Positions 40,901 to 49,711 of a stretch of DNA of 64,000 nt are shown here, in pieces. The stretch lies in the IMG/VR virus record IMGVR_UViG_3300023210_000015, positions 1 through 64,000 of that record, one strand, 5' to 3'. Every line of letters starts with the position of its first letter. Within the stretch, counting starts at the first letter, position 1. The notes beneath the pieces were generated by a model. The model searched no databases, was not told the DNA's origin, and worked only from the letters and a program-made list of their open reading frames with translations. This DNA comes from a virus. The position numbers and the translations under genes were made by a program.

Positions 40901-41466
40901 GTGTTCTAATAGACGACACCAATGGCTGTTCTGTTGATAACGAAAATACAATACAAACTCACAATGCTCCAAAGCGCCCAAAAGAACTTCCTTGCGACAT
41001 ACACCATTTAACTGTTTTGGGAAAAGGGTATTTGGTTTTTGTCGGTTTGCTGTCTGGCTATCCATACGAAGTATTTGCCAAAGAAAACGGACAATTACCA
41101 CGTTCCACCAAATTTGGAGTTATCAAAAAAGTAAAACGCGGACAATATAAAGCAATTATTGAAGGCGGCAAATATGTTATTGAAAATATAATGGAAGGCG
41201 GGGGTGCCATGGAAGAAGCTGTCACTAGACTTACTTCCGCTTCATTGAGACATGGTGCTGACATTTCATTTATTGTGCATCAATTAGAAAAGGCTCATGG
41301 AGATTTCTTATCATTTGAAAAAGCTATCGCTAGAGCATTAAAGAAATATGTTAAAGACGGTACAGAAGTTACCGGCGAAGGATGTGAAGAATGCGGCAAT
41401 GACGAATTGATCCGCGAGAATGGATGTAAAATTTGTAAGAACTGCGGCTGGACCGCGTGTTCATAA
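37906..41466 (+). CDS. nrdJ: Class II ribonucleotide reductase with intein
   Basis: The ATG at 37906 follows AAGGAG closely; an in-frame ATG 18 bases upstream lacks a site. The extein parts match adenosylcobalamin-dependent RNR: NCYVIQ, RRGGSGVDIS, REVGQGGRRGALM, STNP|CAELPLSEFDSCR, NTTAPAGSVSIL, a GCKGITVYR stretch, and a C-terminal zinc ribbon ECGNDELI...CKNCG with final Cys. The intein sits at the thiyl-radical Cys (NPCAE). The enzyme reduces ribonucleotides for phage DNA synthesis and needs vitamin B12. The following gene is dUTPase. Confidence 0.92.
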   Translation: MDHPEIYTHKQAFNASKEYFNGDELAAKVFVDKYALRDGKKNLLEPTPDYMHRRIARELAKIESEKFKNPLSAEQIFEYLDHFKRIIPQGSLMYGVGNTYQIVSLSNCYVIQSTPDSYGGICKSDEEIVQISKRRGGSGVDISFLRPDGTATTNAARTSTGIESFLQRFSNAAREVGQGGRRGALMVSLSVHHPEILKFAKVKRNLTKVTGANISVRLSDEFLNAVDKNEQYEQRWPVDSKKPKISRMVNARNVWRQIIENAHAMAEPGLLFWDNIIRESPADCYSEFGFKTVSTNPCVTSDTWVLTNNGPKRVVDLIGKKFIAVIDGNLYDSTNDGFFLTGTNKNLLLIETKEGYCLKCTPEHKIKVIEFVNRKKRQKWVEAKNLQSGDDISLGNHKGFTWKGEGTKEEGWLIGSLLGDGVFCENTSKLTYWGENKFEMLEEATSLAKQSFNCRSDIGTASANSTNVINRDLVSIKCKALSETSQKYGLEKNKDLLKTIEEKSSDFYKGFLSGWFDADGTVLNQKKKGFYAVRLSSVKLENLVIAQRMLHRLGMASTIYKDRKKAGPRELPDGKGGYAFYECNANHELQVTKDNLKEFSSLIGFRDKNKQNKLDDIISSFTRGPYKTAFTGKIKSVTKVENEDVYDCTIPEISEFDANGIQVHNCAELPLSEFDSCRLLLLNVFSYVKNPFMSNSYFDYEEFTADAKIAQRLMDDIVDLELEHIERIINKIEADPEEDDIKHRELTIWKKIYKTCKAGRRTGTGVTAIGDTLAALGIPYGSRKGINAVEKIYKTLKLACYRSSVDMAKELGPFSVWDAKLERKNPFLLRIKEEDPVLYKDMQICGRRNIGINTTAPAGSVSILTQTTSGIEPLYEVGYKRRKKINPNDKNVRVDFIDKSGDAWEEFRVYHAKVKDWMNIMGKENAEGSPWEGSCAYDIDWKNRIKLQAAATKHIDHSISSTINLPEDVTVETVASIYEIAWKSGCKGITVYRKGSRDGVLIDDTNGCSVDNENTIQTHNAPKRPKELPCDIHHLTVLGKGYLVFVGLLSGYPYEVFAKENGQLPRSTKFGVIKKVKRGQYKAIIEGGKYVIENIMEGGGAMEEAVTRLTSASLRHGADISFIVHQLEKAHGDFLSFEKAIARALKKYVKDGTEVTGEGCEECGNDELIRENGCKICKNCGWTACS
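38797..39900 (+). mobile_element. Intein with LAGLIDADG endonuclease in nrdJ
   Basis: The 368-residue insertion starts with Cys (CVTSDTWVLTNNG, block A) and ends QVHN before a +1 Cys (block G). Block B is CTPEHKI. LIGSLLGDGVF and FLSGWFDADGTV are the two LAGLIDADG helices, so it is a full homing intein. Splicing restores the catalytic NPCAE motif. Confidence 0.92.
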
Positions 41467-41491
41467 CTGATTTAGAGAAAAGGAGATAGAG

Positions 41492-41989
41492 ATGATTTTA
41501 AAGTTTAAAAAGTTACACGAGGATGCAGTTATACCAAAATATCAAAAACCTGGTGACGCAGGATTCGATTTTCATGCACTTATTAAACAGGACTATGACG
41601 GCAGTTGGAATAAAGCAGTAGACAATGGTAATGGTCCTGAGTTTGTGGTGGCCATACCACCTAAATATCAATTTGTTATTAAAACAGGTTTAGCATGTGT
41701 CGTAGAAGAAGGCTATGAAATGCAAATTAGACCTAGAAGTGGACTTGCATTTAAAAAATGCATTACAATTACCAATAGTCCGGGAACTCTTGACAGTGGA
41801 TATCGCGGGGAAATTATGATAATTTTATATAATCTTGGCGAAGAGACATTTTATATAAAAAACGGAGACAGAATTGGCCAAGGGGTTATTTCCCCTGTTG
41901 TGCAACCAGATATTATACAGATCGATGAATTTAGTCGAGAAGACATGGATACTGATCGTGGTGGAGGTTTGGGTAGCACCGGCGTATAA
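41492..41989 (+). CDS. dut: dUTP diphosphatase
   Basis: The 165-residue protein has the five trimeric dUTPase motifs: PGDAGFDFHA (1), RPRSGLAFK (2), GTLDSGYRGEIMIILYN (3), NGDRIGQGVI (4) and the C-terminal DRGGGLGSTG (5). It hydrolyses dUTP to dUMP, which keeps uracil out of DNA and supplies dTMP synthesis. AAAGGAGA precedes the ATG. A long insert between motifs 1 and 2 (VDNGNGPEF region) is slightly unusual. Confidence 0.95.
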   Translation: MILKFKKLHEDAVIPKYQKPGDAGFDFHALIKQDYDGSWNKAVDNGNGPEFVVAIPPKYQFVIKTGLACVVEEGYEMQIRPRSGLAFKKCITITNSPGTLDSGYRGEIMIILYNLGEETFYIKNGDRIGQGVISPVVQPDIIQIDEFSREDMDTDRGGGLGSTGV

Positions 41990-42069
41990 TAAATGCCTAA
42001 AATTAAAGGGTTCTCAGTTTATATGACGAATAAATAATTGGTTATATATAATTTGAGAATTCTTTTTTT

Positions 42070-44961
42070 ATGGCATTAGGAGCTAGCAATACAGTCTTTT
42101 TCTATCGAGACGGTGACCCCGACAGTTTAGCTGTCGCGGAATATTATCGTGATTCTCGTGGTCTACCAGCAGATCAAATCGTTCCCATTGTTTGTTCAGA
42201 TATAGAGATATTAAATAGTTATGACTTGTTTAGAGCGGAAGTTGAATTGCCTATTTTCAATTCTTTGAATTCTGCTCCATTAAATGCTAGAGATATTTAT
42301 GTCTTGATTCTTGGTTATAATGTGCCTGGTGGATTTTATGAACCAGGAATACCACCAGTACCACCAGAACCAAGCAGCAGTTCGTCTAGTTCTTCTACCG
42401 GTCCAATTGAAAGTAGTTCGTCTATCACCAGTTCTAGTAGTTCTGCTGTCGCTGGGAGTTCTAGTAGTTCTGCTGCCGCTGGGAGTTCTAGTAGTTCTGC
42501 TGCCGCTGGGAGTTCTAGTAGTTCAGGAGGTTGTATCGGTGATAAAGAAGTTACAGGCGATTTGAATGAACCGGAAGCTATTGGTTGTTATGACGAAGCT
42601 GGCACTATTGATGGGAAAGATTATTTTGCCGGTGGTGGAACACCACAATGGTTTATCGTCTTTAATAGCGGTGCTGATGCATGGTTTATATCGACCAATA
42701 CGACTGATCCGGACACTGTTGGCAGATATTGGATGGGCGATGATCCACCAGGCACAAATGCTAGTCCGAATGGCACTTATAATCCAGGCGGTACGGCAAC
42801 CGGAGTTGCAACCGTGACAGACGGAGCGCTGCCTCTAATCGTTGACCCAGGAAGTGGCTTTACTAGTTCTGGCGATATAATATCTTCAGTTTCACGAATC
42901 ATGAGAATAAATGCCCCACTTCTTCCAGATGAAGAAAACTATTTTTATGGTCATAAAACCAGTACATTATTCCAAGATGGCGATGAGGACTATGCTTACG
43001 TAGTTTCCAGAATTGATGCCCCAAGTGTTGCTTTGGCAGAAGAGATGATTGATAAGGCCGCTGAGATAGAAAATCAAGGCGTTATTAATGGCAAATTTTT
43101 CTTAGACCCATTTTTTGGGATTTCTAGTAATTCATATTTGACTTATCAAAACAATCTTTTGACTTTCGCTGCTCATACGTTTCCTAATCTGCATCTGCCG
43201 TTAGTGATGACGAATCTCGAAGACCCTTACGTAGATACTGTTTTTGCTTGTATAGAACAAGATAGCTTCTATTGGGGCGGCATCGCAGATTATGCTAATA
43301 ATATTTTCTATGGTACAGATACAAGCAGAATGTTCTTCTACAATACTGATACCAATCCAGCTTTGACTGTAAGAACATTAATTGAAAACTATTGGGTTGT
43401 AGATGCTCTTAATAATGGTTATGCTGCTGCGGCAGGAGCGATGTCTAGCATGATCCCAAGTAGGTTCTTAGATGCTACTGTATTCTTCGAAACTCTATTA
43501 ACGCAACACGGAACAATTGGAGAAGCATTCTTATTCGCTTCACATTATGTTCAAACTCCACTGACATTTATCGGTGATCCGTTAACAACAGTTGTATTCC
43601 CGGCTTCTAATCGTGATCCGTCTGGTGTTCCTAATCTGTACTGTAGTTTCTTTGGTGGCGAAAAAGCACCATATCAAATGACATTGGATTTCTCTGACAT
43701 TGAGATATCAGATGATTGTTTGACTGACCCATCCACTGGTGATAGATTTTATGTTAGTTCTGTTAATGCTGATATCAATTGGATACATTCTGTATCTTGG
43801 GTCAGCAACTGTAGATGGGAAACTACAATTCCTAAAGCAGTTACTACTGTAAGATGGTTTGCTCCTATAACTGAGTCTGACCCATGTAGTAATTTGCCAA
43901 GTACGTCTTTTGATGGAGAAGTCGTAGAACACGATTTAATTGTTTCAGCAGAGATACAAAAAGTTCTCTCATCTGATAAAAGTTATTATTTAACAATTAA
44001 AATACAAAGTAGTGATGGGAATATCACATTCTTTGAGGGTGGTAATTATTATACGTTGGGACAAGATTTAAAAGGATTTGTATTAGAGAATATCAATAAT
44101 ACCGCTTCTATAGATGGGAACACGATTATTATAGGCATCGGCGGTGATATCGATCTAAATGATACCTATTTCATCGGAGATATTGAGGGATATGCATTTG
44201 AGCCAACGGAAGCAGACATATGGCTTCAAACCAGCATAGAGTTAGCAAAAGCCGTCGCTAATTTCAATGAAAAAACAGAATTGACGGCTGAAGCATTCTA
44301 TAAAATAACTTTGAGCATGGACATCCCAACAGAAGTAGATATGCTCTACCCATCGCAGAGATTGGCTATAGGAAATAATACTGATAGGAGAAAGTCTTGG
44401 TTCTATGCCATGACGGAATATCTATTGACGTATGGAAAACAAAGATTTATAGAAGATTATTTGAAAGTGAATCCTGATGAAAACAAAAACATATTAACAA
44501 TGAATGAATTTCTTGGAATGGAAGGATACAAAATCAGTGAACAGTTATTGGATGTATTAGGGGAGGACAGAGAGGAAATAGAAGAGAAATACATATATCC
44601 TGAAGGATTTTGGACTTATGAAACTCCTTTGGCAGATGCGGCTGCTGCTGTTGCCTATTATTATTTTGAATTGGATGTAGCCACAGATACCGATTTCAAT
44701 AATATTATATTCTCGTTTGATAGTGCAGCCAATAGAGTAGGATGGAGATATCAAACAGGAATAGATGAAGATGGGCAACCTATATTCGACATTGTTCCGT
44801 TATCAGGTGTGCCATACAGTGAAATAGGTTCCATGATTAAATTCGAAAGTCCAGAACAGTATTATCTGGATAGAAATGTTATATATTATTATAGATTTAG
44901 ACAAAAAACAAATACAACCAATTACCCATACACAACATGGAATGGTGTAATTTATACTTAA
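42070..44961 (+). CDS. Large virion-module protein with TIGR03790-like domain
   Basis: The 963-residue protein begins SNTVFFYRDGDPDSLAVAEYYRDSRGLPADQIV and has VLILGYNVPGGF, resembling TIGR03790 proteins. These are bacterial secreted or surface proteins of unknown role. A Ser-rich linker (residues about 105-155) is encoded by 27-base repeats. After it come a second part of the TIGR03790-like domain (DPFFGISSNSYL, FFETLLTQHGTIGEAFLFASHYVQTPLTFIGDPL) and about 400 residues of unrecognised sequence. It opens the long virion operon just upstream of the terminase, so it may be an external structural protein. No signal peptide is seen. Confidence 0.55.
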   Translation: MALGASNTVFFYRDGDPDSLAVAEYYRDSRGLPADQIVPIVCSDIEILNSYDLFRAEVELPIFNSLNSAPLNARDIYVLILGYNVPGGFYEPGIPPVPPEPSSSSSSSSTGPIESSSSITSSSSSAVAGSSSSSAAAGSSSSSAAAGSSSSSGGCIGDKEVTGDLNEPEAIGCYDEAGTIDGKDYFAGGGTPQWFIVFNSGADAWFISTNTTDPDTVGRYWMGDDPPGTNASPNGTYNPGGTATGVATVTDGALPLIVDPGSGFTSSGDIISSVSRIMRINAPLLPDEENYFYGHKTSTLFQDGDEDYAYVVSRIDAPSVALAEEMIDKAAEIENQGVINGKFFLDPFFGISSNSYLTYQNNLLTFAAHTFPNLHLPLVMTNLEDPYVDTVFACIEQDSFYWGGIADYANNIFYGTDTSRMFFYNTDTNPALTVRTLIENYWVVDALNNGYAAAAGAMSSMIPSRFLDATVFFETLLTQHGTIGEAFLFASHYVQTPLTFIGDPLTTVVFPASNRDPSGVPNLYCSFFGGEKAPYQMTLDFSDIEISDDCLTDPSTGDRFYVSSVNADINWIHSVSWVSNCRWETTIPKAVTTVRWFAPITESDPCSNLPSTSFDGEVVEHDLIVSAEIQKVLSSDKSYYLTIKIQSSDGNITFFEGGNYYTLGQDLKGFVLENINNTASIDGNTIIIGIGGDIDLNDTYFIGDIEGYAFEPTEADIWLQTSIELAKAVANFNEKTELTAEAFYKITLSMDIPTEVDMLYPSQRLAIGNNTDRRKSWFYAMTEYLLTYGKQRFIEDYLKVNPDENKNILTMNEFLGMEGYKISEQLLDVLGEDREEIEEKYIYPEGFWTYETPLADAAAAVAYYYFELDVATDTDFNNIIFSFDSAANRVGWRYQTGIDEDGQPIFDIVPLSGVPYSEIGSMIKFESPEQYYLDRNVIYYYRFRQKTNTTNYPYTTWNGVIYT
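42451..42525 (+). repeat. 27-base coding repeats (Ser/Ala/Gly linker)
   Basis: About three near-identical units of GCTGGGAGTTCTAGTAGTTC plus TGCTGCC encode the AAAGSSSSS linker of the preceding protein. Confidence 0.8.
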
Positions 44962-44972
44962 GGATTTTATTA

Positions 44973-45353
44973 ATGATTAGCAGTTCTGATTACAAATATG
45001 TTTCTGATCGAGTTTCAGATAACTATACTTTTAATGAAAAGATTAGAGATGCTCTTTTGGCGGCTCTTGGTCAATTGAATCTTTCAGATCGACCTGGGTT
45101 AACTCAAGATGGTTTTGTTCTTGAAGCATTGAAAACAGAGATATCAAACACGTTATATACATACGTTGTTACTGATAGAATTGAGGTATCTGATTTATCA
45201 TTGGATTTAGTATCTGCTATGCAATTGCATGTGACAACCCATTATGGCTCTGTAAATGGTTTTTTAAGCGATAGTGGAGTAAAGGTCAAGCAGGATTTTG
45301 CTGATCTTTCGGAAAGGGCCGGATACACTATAGATTCCGGCAATATAGAATAA
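44973..45353 (+). CDS. Hypothetical virion-module protein
   Basis: A 126-residue helical protein starting at the ATG after TAAGGATTTTATTA. It lies directly before the terminase large subunit, 2 bases from its start, the usual place for a small terminase subunit or a neck protein. No helix-turn-helix is obvious. The function remains open. Confidence 0.5.
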   Translation: MISSSDYKYVSDRVSDNYTFNEKIRDALLAALGQLNLSDRPGLTQDGFVLEALKTEISNTLYTYVVTDRIEVSDLSLDLVSAMQLHVTTHYGSVNGFLSDSGVKVKQDFADLSERAGYTIDSGNIE

Positions 45354-45355
45354 AT

Positions 45356-47275
45356 ATGCCAAAAAAACAATATACAACTATAGGAGATATGCTACAAGAG
45401 GCTAAAGATGATATAGCTGCCAAAATGGATTTGTCTTCCAGCAAAAGCATACCTGATATCGTAACATTTTGTGAAGATCAAAAATATCTTGGATTAAGAA
45501 AATGCGATGAAGATGGAAATGAAATTGCCAATTTGTATCCTATGCAAATGCTTATTTTAAAAGTATTTTATCGTGGGACGCTTGGTAATGAGGATTTGGT
45601 TTTGACGGACGAAGACATAGAACTATTAAAAGAACTTAATTTAGAAGATAATGACCATGGCGATGTCTTAGGAAAATACAATTCAAAGGCTATTTTTAGA
45701 GAATTAGTTTTGGTATGGGGAAGACGTTCAGGTAAAACTTTCTTATTCTCTATTATCGCTTTGTATGAAGCCATGAAATTATTAGAAACACCTGGCGGTG
45801 ATCCTAACGTACTTTATAGACTTGGTGGTGGTGCTGAAATTTCTATTTTAACTGTTGCTATGTCATCTGACCAAGCACACTTGGCGTTTTTGGAAATCAG
45901 AGAGAAATTATTACACAGTAAATATTTTGAAGATAAGTTTATGAGGCCAGATGGTATTACTGCTGATTCTATTTATCTGCTTACTCCAAAAGACAAAAAA
46001 GATAATGAAGACTGTAAAAAGAAGAATATCCCTCAGAAAAAGGGATCGATAGTTATCGAAGTGGGTCACAGTAACTCTAGTACACTTAGAGGTAAATCTA
46101 TTTTCGTTTTGCTGTTTGATGAGATTGCTGCCTACAAAACAACTTCTGGCCCTTCTTCTGATGAAAACATTTATGCTTCTTTAATCCCTTCTGTTAATAC
46201 TTATTTCCGTATATTTCCTGCGTTGGATAAAGATGGTAATCAAAAGGTTGATGAACGCGGAAAAAAAGTGTTCGATAAAATATTTGATGGAAAAATAATT
46301 TGTATTTCAACTCCAATGGGCAAAGAAGGTAAGTTGTATGATTTATACAGTAAAGCCCCAGCCGCAAAACACAGGCTGACTTGCAGATTATCGACATGGG
46401 ATGTAAATCCATTTTTAACAGAAGATGATTTAAGAGCAAATGCGGATTTGCCTGAAGACAAGTTCATGCAAGAGTATGGCGCTGAATTCTCTGGTACTGC
46501 TGGTGAAAACTTCTTCCCAAGAGAATGTGTAGAAGAAATTTTCAAGAAAGGTTATTCCAAGAAAATGAAAACGCATGGCGAACCAGGCACTGTCTATTTT
46601 GCTCACTTAGACCCTGCTAGTACAAGCCATAACTATGCACTAGCCATCGTGCATAAAGAACTTTCGTATAATAAAGAAACAAAGCAAATAGATTTTAGAG
46701 TTGTTGTTGACCATCTTAAATACTGGCAACCTCTGCCGAATAAGCCAATCAATGTAGATATGGTAGATGAGTATCTCATCAAAATGAAGAGTTTCTTCTT
46801 CTTCGGATTAGTGACATACGATCAATGGAATAGCGCTTCTAGTATACAAAAAGTGCGTAAGCACGGATTGCCAGCAAAATGCACAAGGTTTAATAACAGA
46901 TTTAAGATGGCAATTTATGATGAATTATACAATTTGGTTGTTGGTGGGAAAATAGTAATTCCATATAATGACTTATTGATGAATGAAATGATTAATTTAC
47001 AGAGGAAAATGACCCCTACTGGATGGCGTGTAGGACCGAAAAAAGCTGGTGGCACACAAACAGACGATTGCGTGGACGCATTGGCTGGTGCTTGCTATCA
47101 TGCAGTACAAGCCACGTTTAATAGGCTTCCAACAGGTCAAATAGTAGCTACTACAAACGGGACAGCAGGCAGAAGAATGTGGAATTCGATGCAAGGTCCA
47201 ATAGGATACGGAACAGGTAGAGAGGTTTCTAGTAACTTAGAACGCCTTAAATCGTGGCCAAGCCGTTTAAGATAA
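45356..47275 (+). CDS. terL: Terminase large subunit
   Basis: The 639-residue protein has the ATPase motifs WGRRSGKT (Walker A, residues 121-128), SIFVLLFDE (Walker B, 248-256) and ISTPMG (coupling motif, near 318). The RNase H-like nuclease acids follow: AHLDPAST (Asp419), VTYDQWN (Asp489) and QTDDCVDAL (570-574). It pumps DNA into the prohead and cuts the concatemer. No intein is present here, unlike in the portal. Confidence 0.95.
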   Translation: MPKKQYTTIGDMLQEAKDDIAAKMDLSSSKSIPDIVTFCEDQKYLGLRKCDEDGNEIANLYPMQMLILKVFYRGTLGNEDLVLTDEDIELLKELNLEDNDHGDVLGKYNSKAIFRELVLVWGRRSGKTFLFSIIALYEAMKLLETPGGDPNVLYRLGGGAEISILTVAMSSDQAHLAFLEIREKLLHSKYFEDKFMRPDGITADSIYLLTPKDKKDNEDCKKKNIPQKKGSIVIEVGHSNSSTLRGKSIFVLLFDEIAAYKTTSGPSSDENIYASLIPSVNTYFRIFPALDKDGNQKVDERGKKVFDKIFDGKIICISTPMGKEGKLYDLYSKAPAAKHRLTCRLSTWDVNPFLTEDDLRANADLPEDKFMQEYGAEFSGTAGENFFPRECVEEIFKKGYSKKMKTHGEPGTVYFAHLDPASTSHNYALAIVHKELSYNKETKQIDFRVVVDHLKYWQPLPNKPINVDMVDEYLIKMKSFFFFGLVTYDQWNSASSIQKVRKHGLPAKCTRFNNRFKMAIYDELYNLVVGGKIVIPYNDLLMNEMINLQRKMTPTGWRVGPKKAGGTQTDDCVDALAGACYHAVQATFNRLPTGQIVATTNGTAGRRMWNSMQGPIGYGTGREVSSNLERLKSWPSRLR

Positions 47276-47355
47276 ATAAAGGTAAATTTTTGTTTATTCG
47301 GAATGAAAAAAGTAAGTATCGGTATATCGATTAACATAATGTTCGGAGAATAATA

Positions 47356-48243
47356 ATGGTTAAATACAACCAACAGAAACAAAAAAAAGAAGCACAGATC
47401 AAGCCTTATGAAAAAATGTTGCTAGATAATCAAAATAAGTATGATACAGATGTTAAAGGCGACAAGATTGAAGATAAACTTCTCGAAGACGAGAGAGGCA
47501 CCGATGGTGCAAAAGGTGATAAAATTTATGAGAAGTTACAAGAGGATGTAAGAACTGGCTCTCCAGATAAAAATACAGAAGGACAGCTTAATGAAGGTTC
47601 GACCAAATATAATGACGCTGAACATCGCAGTGATGGTGGAGAACCATTGATGGATTATCATAAAAAGACGGAGAATGAAGAAATAGCTGATTTTACTAAG
47701 GCTAATTCTGGTATGAAAAGAGACAAGATGTTTTGGGATAAATACGTTAATTCTCAGATTCCCCCAAAGGGTGGGAACGAAAGTCTCAATGAATTAACCA
47801 AGATTGTTGACAATGATCAGTCAAGTCAGCTTTTGTCCAATTATGATACGAGAGAAGAGATGAGAGAGGCCACACCAGCCGTAAAATCGGCTTCTGCTGA
47901 CCTCAAAGACGCTGATGCTATCTTATACCATATTTACAGAGAAGCGGCTGAGAACGGCAGGGAATTGACAGACCAAGAAAAACAAGCAACTGAAGAAATC
48001 AATAGTTATAAAACAAATACATTGGTGGAGTTGCAAAAAGAAGCTGTTTACTTTCCTCCCGGTGGCGAGCAAATGCCCACTTCACCTAATGGCGATATAA
48101 ATTGGGCTTATTTCAGAGAACAGAAAAAGAAAGAAAAAGCACTAAAAGATAAAATTAAACGTGGGCCACCAAAAAAGGGGGAAGAAGACGAATGCGAACC
48201 TGGATCGCGTAAAAATCCATGCAGAGGACCGAATGTAAAATAA
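47356..48243 (+). CDS. Hypothetical virion-module protein, charged
   Basis: A 295-residue, highly charged and probably partly disordered protein (GDKIEDKLLEDERG and GDKIYEKLQEDVR form an imperfect internal repeat). It ends in a Cys-containing basic tail (ECEPGSRKNPCRGPNVK). GGAG precedes the ATG. No family recognised. Its location suggests a scaffold or internal head role. Confidence 0.5.
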   Translation: MVKYNQQKQKKEAQIKPYEKMLLDNQNKYDTDVKGDKIEDKLLEDERGTDGAKGDKIYEKLQEDVRTGSPDKNTEGQLNEGSTKYNDAEHRSDGGEPLMDYHKKTENEEIADFTKANSGMKRDKMFWDKYVNSQIPPKGGNESLNELTKIVDNDQSSQLLSNYDTREEMREATPAVKSASADLKDADAILYHIYREAAENGRELTDQEKQATEEINSYKTNTLVELQKEAVYFPPGGEQMPTSPNGDINWAYFREQKKKEKALKDKIKRGPPKKGEEDECEPGSRKNPCRGPNVK

Positions 48244-48473
48244 TGAAAATCATTAAATCAAAAAAAGTTGCTCAATATATTGATGAAGGTATCAAAAGAC
48301 CGTTACATAGGGATGAAAAATTTAGAGCCACTGTTTATCTTGATGTGTTTGCAAAAGATAAAGTTGATGCTCAATCTAAATTGAATCAAATGCTTGAAAG
48401 TTTATACCCTGATTTAGATTTATTTACTATTGTTGACGTTAAATCTTGGACTGAAATTAAAAACATTGGATAA
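48243..48473 (+). CDS. Small hypothetical protein with KKVAQ motif
   Basis: A 76-residue protein whose ATG overlaps the previous stop (TAATG). It starts MKIIKSKKVAQYIDEG, sharing the K-x-A-Q motif seen in many proteins of this operon. The rest is a plausible alpha/beta fold (ATVYLDVFAKDKVDAQSKL). Confidence 0.55.
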   Translation: MKIIKSKKVAQYIDEGIKRPLHRDEKFRATVYLDVFAKDKVDAQSKLNQMLESLYPDLDLFTIVDVKSWTEIKNIG

Positions 48474-48474
48474 A

Positions 48475-49002
48475 ATGAATTGGTATCATCAGATTAAAAC
48501 TGCTATAAGGGGCAATCTGGAAAGAATGAACGATCCAGATACATATCCTTATCAACATTCTAAGCCCGGCGAAATTAGCGACGGGCAGCTTTCTTATTTG
48601 ACACAATTCGGGGATGAAAGCGGGAATTCTGGCTCTGCATCTATTGGAGGTCGTAGATTCAGAAACAAAAAAGCCCCTCGTGATTGGAGTTCAAAATCGA
48701 ATGAATATGACTGGGACGGTACTTCATCTTGGAAAATGGAAGATTTACCAGAATCCGATCATATGTTTGTTACAGATGATGATTCAACAATGATGGGGAC
48801 AGGCAAGGGTGTAGACAGTACAACTAGACAAGATTTTACCGATAGTAGAGATAGATTGCCAACAGATAAAGAAACTTTTGGCCCTGACCCTCGTGGTCCA
48901 CACAATATGTGGAAACCGTGGGGCGATAATCAGAAAAGAAAAAAAAGTTTATATGACAAAACGAGAGAGAGAGTGAAAGGAGCATATCATGGCCGAATAT
49001 AG
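48475..49002 (+). CDS. Hypothetical virion-module protein
   Basis: A 175-residue protein starting MNWYHQIKTAIRGN. The MNWY start and KTA motif recur in the lysozyme at 29 kb. The middle is Ser/Gly/Asp-rich and probably disordered, and the end is basic. It overlaps the next gene by 14 bases. Confidence 0.5.
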   Translation: MNWYHQIKTAIRGNLERMNDPDTYPYQHSKPGEISDGQLSYLTQFGDESGNSGSASIGGRRFRNKKAPRDWSSKSNEYDWDGTSSWKMEDLPESDHMFVTDDDSTMMGTGKGVDSTTRQDFTDSRDRLPTDKETFGPDPRGPHNMWKPWGDNQKRKKSLYDKTRERVKGAYHGRI

Positions 49003-49711
49003 AGTTAAAGTAAATCCAAACTTTTTAGGAGAGTTGACGCTTCCGTTTTTGGATGTACCAGTTACAGCGAATCAAAGGATTGTGTTAAATGAGCAGCAAT
49101 ATCGTGATGGTCTAATTCAGGGAGCGATCAAAAGGAATTATCTTATTGATGACACTCCGCAAGAAGCTGTTGTGGAAGAAGTCGTAGAGGAAGTTGTGGA
49201 AGAAGTCGTAGAGGAAGTTGAAGCTGTTCATCCAACAGAAGATATCGAAGAAGTTGAGATAGAGGAAGATATTGATCCCACGTTAGGCGAACCTGAAACT
49301 ACTCCTATCGTTTGGGATGCTGAAGAGCAAGTGGCTGTAGATGCCAAAACTGGCATGAAGAAAATGCTAAAACAATTGAAAGGCGTAGAAATGGATGTCG
49401 CAGTTGGCGATATCGATTTTGATAAAGTCGAAGAAGAAAAAAAGGTTGCAAAGAAAACTCGAAAGAGGACAGTGAAGAAAGCTGCGAAGAAAACCAAAAG
49501 AGTTAAAAAGGCCAAGAAGGCCAAGAAAACAGCTAAAAAGGTAAAAAAGGGTAAAACCCTTCCATTGCCATCTTCTGGAGATATCGAATTTATTGATAGT
49601 CCAGCCAATGATGGTGAGATTTCTTTTGTCGATGAAGAGCAACGAATCGAAAAGATTAAAAAGCATCCTGTTCTAAATAAGAAATTAGAAAATAACGAGG
49701 AAGTTGGTTAA
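48989..49711 (+). CDS. Acidic/histone H1-like mosaic protein
   Basis: The 240-residue protein has a beta-rich N-terminal domain (residues 1-55, VKVNPNFLGELTLPF region), a VEEVVEEVVEEV repeat (about 60-78), and then an H1-like Lys/Ala-rich stretch (about 158-190, KKAAKKTKRVKKAKKAKK). The basic stretch could bind packaged DNA and the acidic part another protein. No enzymatic motif is seen. Confidence 0.5.
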   Translation: MAEYRVKVNPNFLGELTLPFLDVPVTANQRIVLNEQQYRDGLIQGAIKRNYLIDDTPQEAVVEEVVEEVVEEVVEEVEAVHPTEDIEEVEIEEDIDPTLGEPETTPIVWDAEEQVAVDAKTGMKKMLKQLKGVEMDVAVGDIDFDKVEEEKKVAKKTRKRTVKKAAKKTKRVKKAKKAKKTAKKVKKGKTLPLPSSGDIEFIDSPANDGEISFVDEEQRIEKIKKHPVLNKKLENNEEVG

